Source: Ferrimonas sp. YFM (GTDB taxonomy: Bacteria; Pseudomonadota; Gammaproteobacteria; Enterobacterales; Shewanellaceae). Taken from it: 64,000 nt of DNA. Made by a program: the position numbers and the translations under genes. Each line of letters opens with the position of its first letter. Within the stretch, counting starts at the first letter, position 1. The stretch spans positions 3,286,001 through 3,350,000 of the forward strand of contig NZ_AP027368.1 in assembly GCF_030296015.1 (NCBI RefSeq). The letters are read 5' to 3'. Below the pieces are notes generated by a model, which was not told the DNA's origin, searched no databases, and saw only the letters and a list, made by a program, of their open reading frames with translations. This document shows positions 63,852 through 64,000 of the stretch, in pieces.

Positions 63852-64000
63852 TGATGGCACTGACTCGAGTAACGCGCAGCAAGCAGCGGGGGGTGGCGGC
63901 CATAGAAGCTATGGTCACCCTCCCCTTGCTGTTTCTGCTTTTCTTCGGGGTTGGGGAGTTGGGCCGGCTGATGTATCAATACAACCAGCTTAACTCCGTG
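63848..64000 (+). CDS. TadE-like pseudopilin (3' end outside window)
   Basis: The first 51 codons of a gene that runs off the window. ATG 63848 overlaps the TadG-like stop (ATGA); two more in-frame ATGs follow directly. The sequence has the TadE leader QRGVAAIEAMVTLPLLFLLFFGVGELGRL, with the cleavage-site glycine and conserved Glu (shown only in part). It is one of the minor pseudopilins of the Tad system; the remaining tad genes (tadZ, tadA, tadB, tadC) are expected beyond 64000. Confidence 0.85.
   Translation, partial: MMMALTRVTRSKQRGVAAIEAMVTLPLLFLLFFGVGELGRLMYQYNQLNSV

Overview
The window is one contiguous, densely coded and visibly GC-rich stretch of a gammaproteobacterial chromosome. 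Gene content and order (rnm-yciO-scpAB-rluB divergent from a trp operon with fused trpCF and separate trpG, followed by yciB; sohB; a VolA/Pla-1-type lipase; a MicA-like RNA system; a DUF2982-type gene) point to a marine Alteromonadales-type organism. Ferrimonas or a close relative is my best guess, but that is inference from gene style, not a database result.

Layout. 1-5.3 kb: glycogen operon glgP(partial)-glgC-glgA, each junction overlapping by 11 nt. 5.3-11.4 kb: a convergent gene for a secreted protein of about 2000 residues (sugar-dehydrogenase-like head, PKD, three LamG modules). 11.8-12.3 kb: a truncated haemoglobin and a 26-residue membrane peptide. 12.3-15.0 kb: a lower-GC accessory block with an orphan HsdR-N-type nuclease and an integrase fragment beside the 4.5S RNA gene ffs. 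15.3-21.1 kb: SLC13 anion transporter, ComEA-like protein, galU, a DUF2982-type protein, elyC, mak and a 53-residue membrane protein. 21.2-24.0 kb: aroG, surrounded by six copies of a small RNA that looks like MicA. 24.0-29.5 kb: sulfate-activation operon cysD-cysN-SLC13 permease-cysC-cysQ. 29.7-42.2 kb: REC-TPR regulator, SWIM-SNF2 helicase, sohB, VolA-type lipase, yciK, and a CHASE-PAS-GGDEF-EAL protein. 42.3-46.1 kb: rnm-yciO-scpA-scpB-rluB. 46.3-54.0 kb: trpL attenuator, a class I-beta DAHP synthase, trpE-G-D-CF-B-A. 54.1-57.0 kb: yciB, AraC-type regulator, L,D-transpeptidase. 57.2-64.0 kb: start of a Tad/Flp type IVb pilus locus that runs off the window.

The most interesting system is the small RNA family at 21.2-24.0 kb. 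Five copies lie on the minus strand and one on the plus strand. Each has a sigma-E-like promoter (GAAC.. -N16- TCT...), a conserved 5' end beginning GTAA, a core TTTCATCATC(ATC)TCC that is antisense to a Shine-Dalgarno plus ATG-ATG start region, and a hairpin followed by 8-9 T. The four tandem copies show compensatory stem changes, and G-U pairs that form only in the minus-strand RNA. The core matches, from memory, the seed of Escherichia coli MicA, which is normally single copy. This suggests a dose-amplified envelope-stress RNA regulon.

Other points of note are a Thermotoga/Bacillus-type DAHP synthase placed under tryptophan attenuation at the head of the trp operon, while a different-class AroG is encoded elsewhere; two small membrane proteins with strong ribosome binding sites; and a terminator between the major Flp pilin and its peptidase that probably sets pilin excess.
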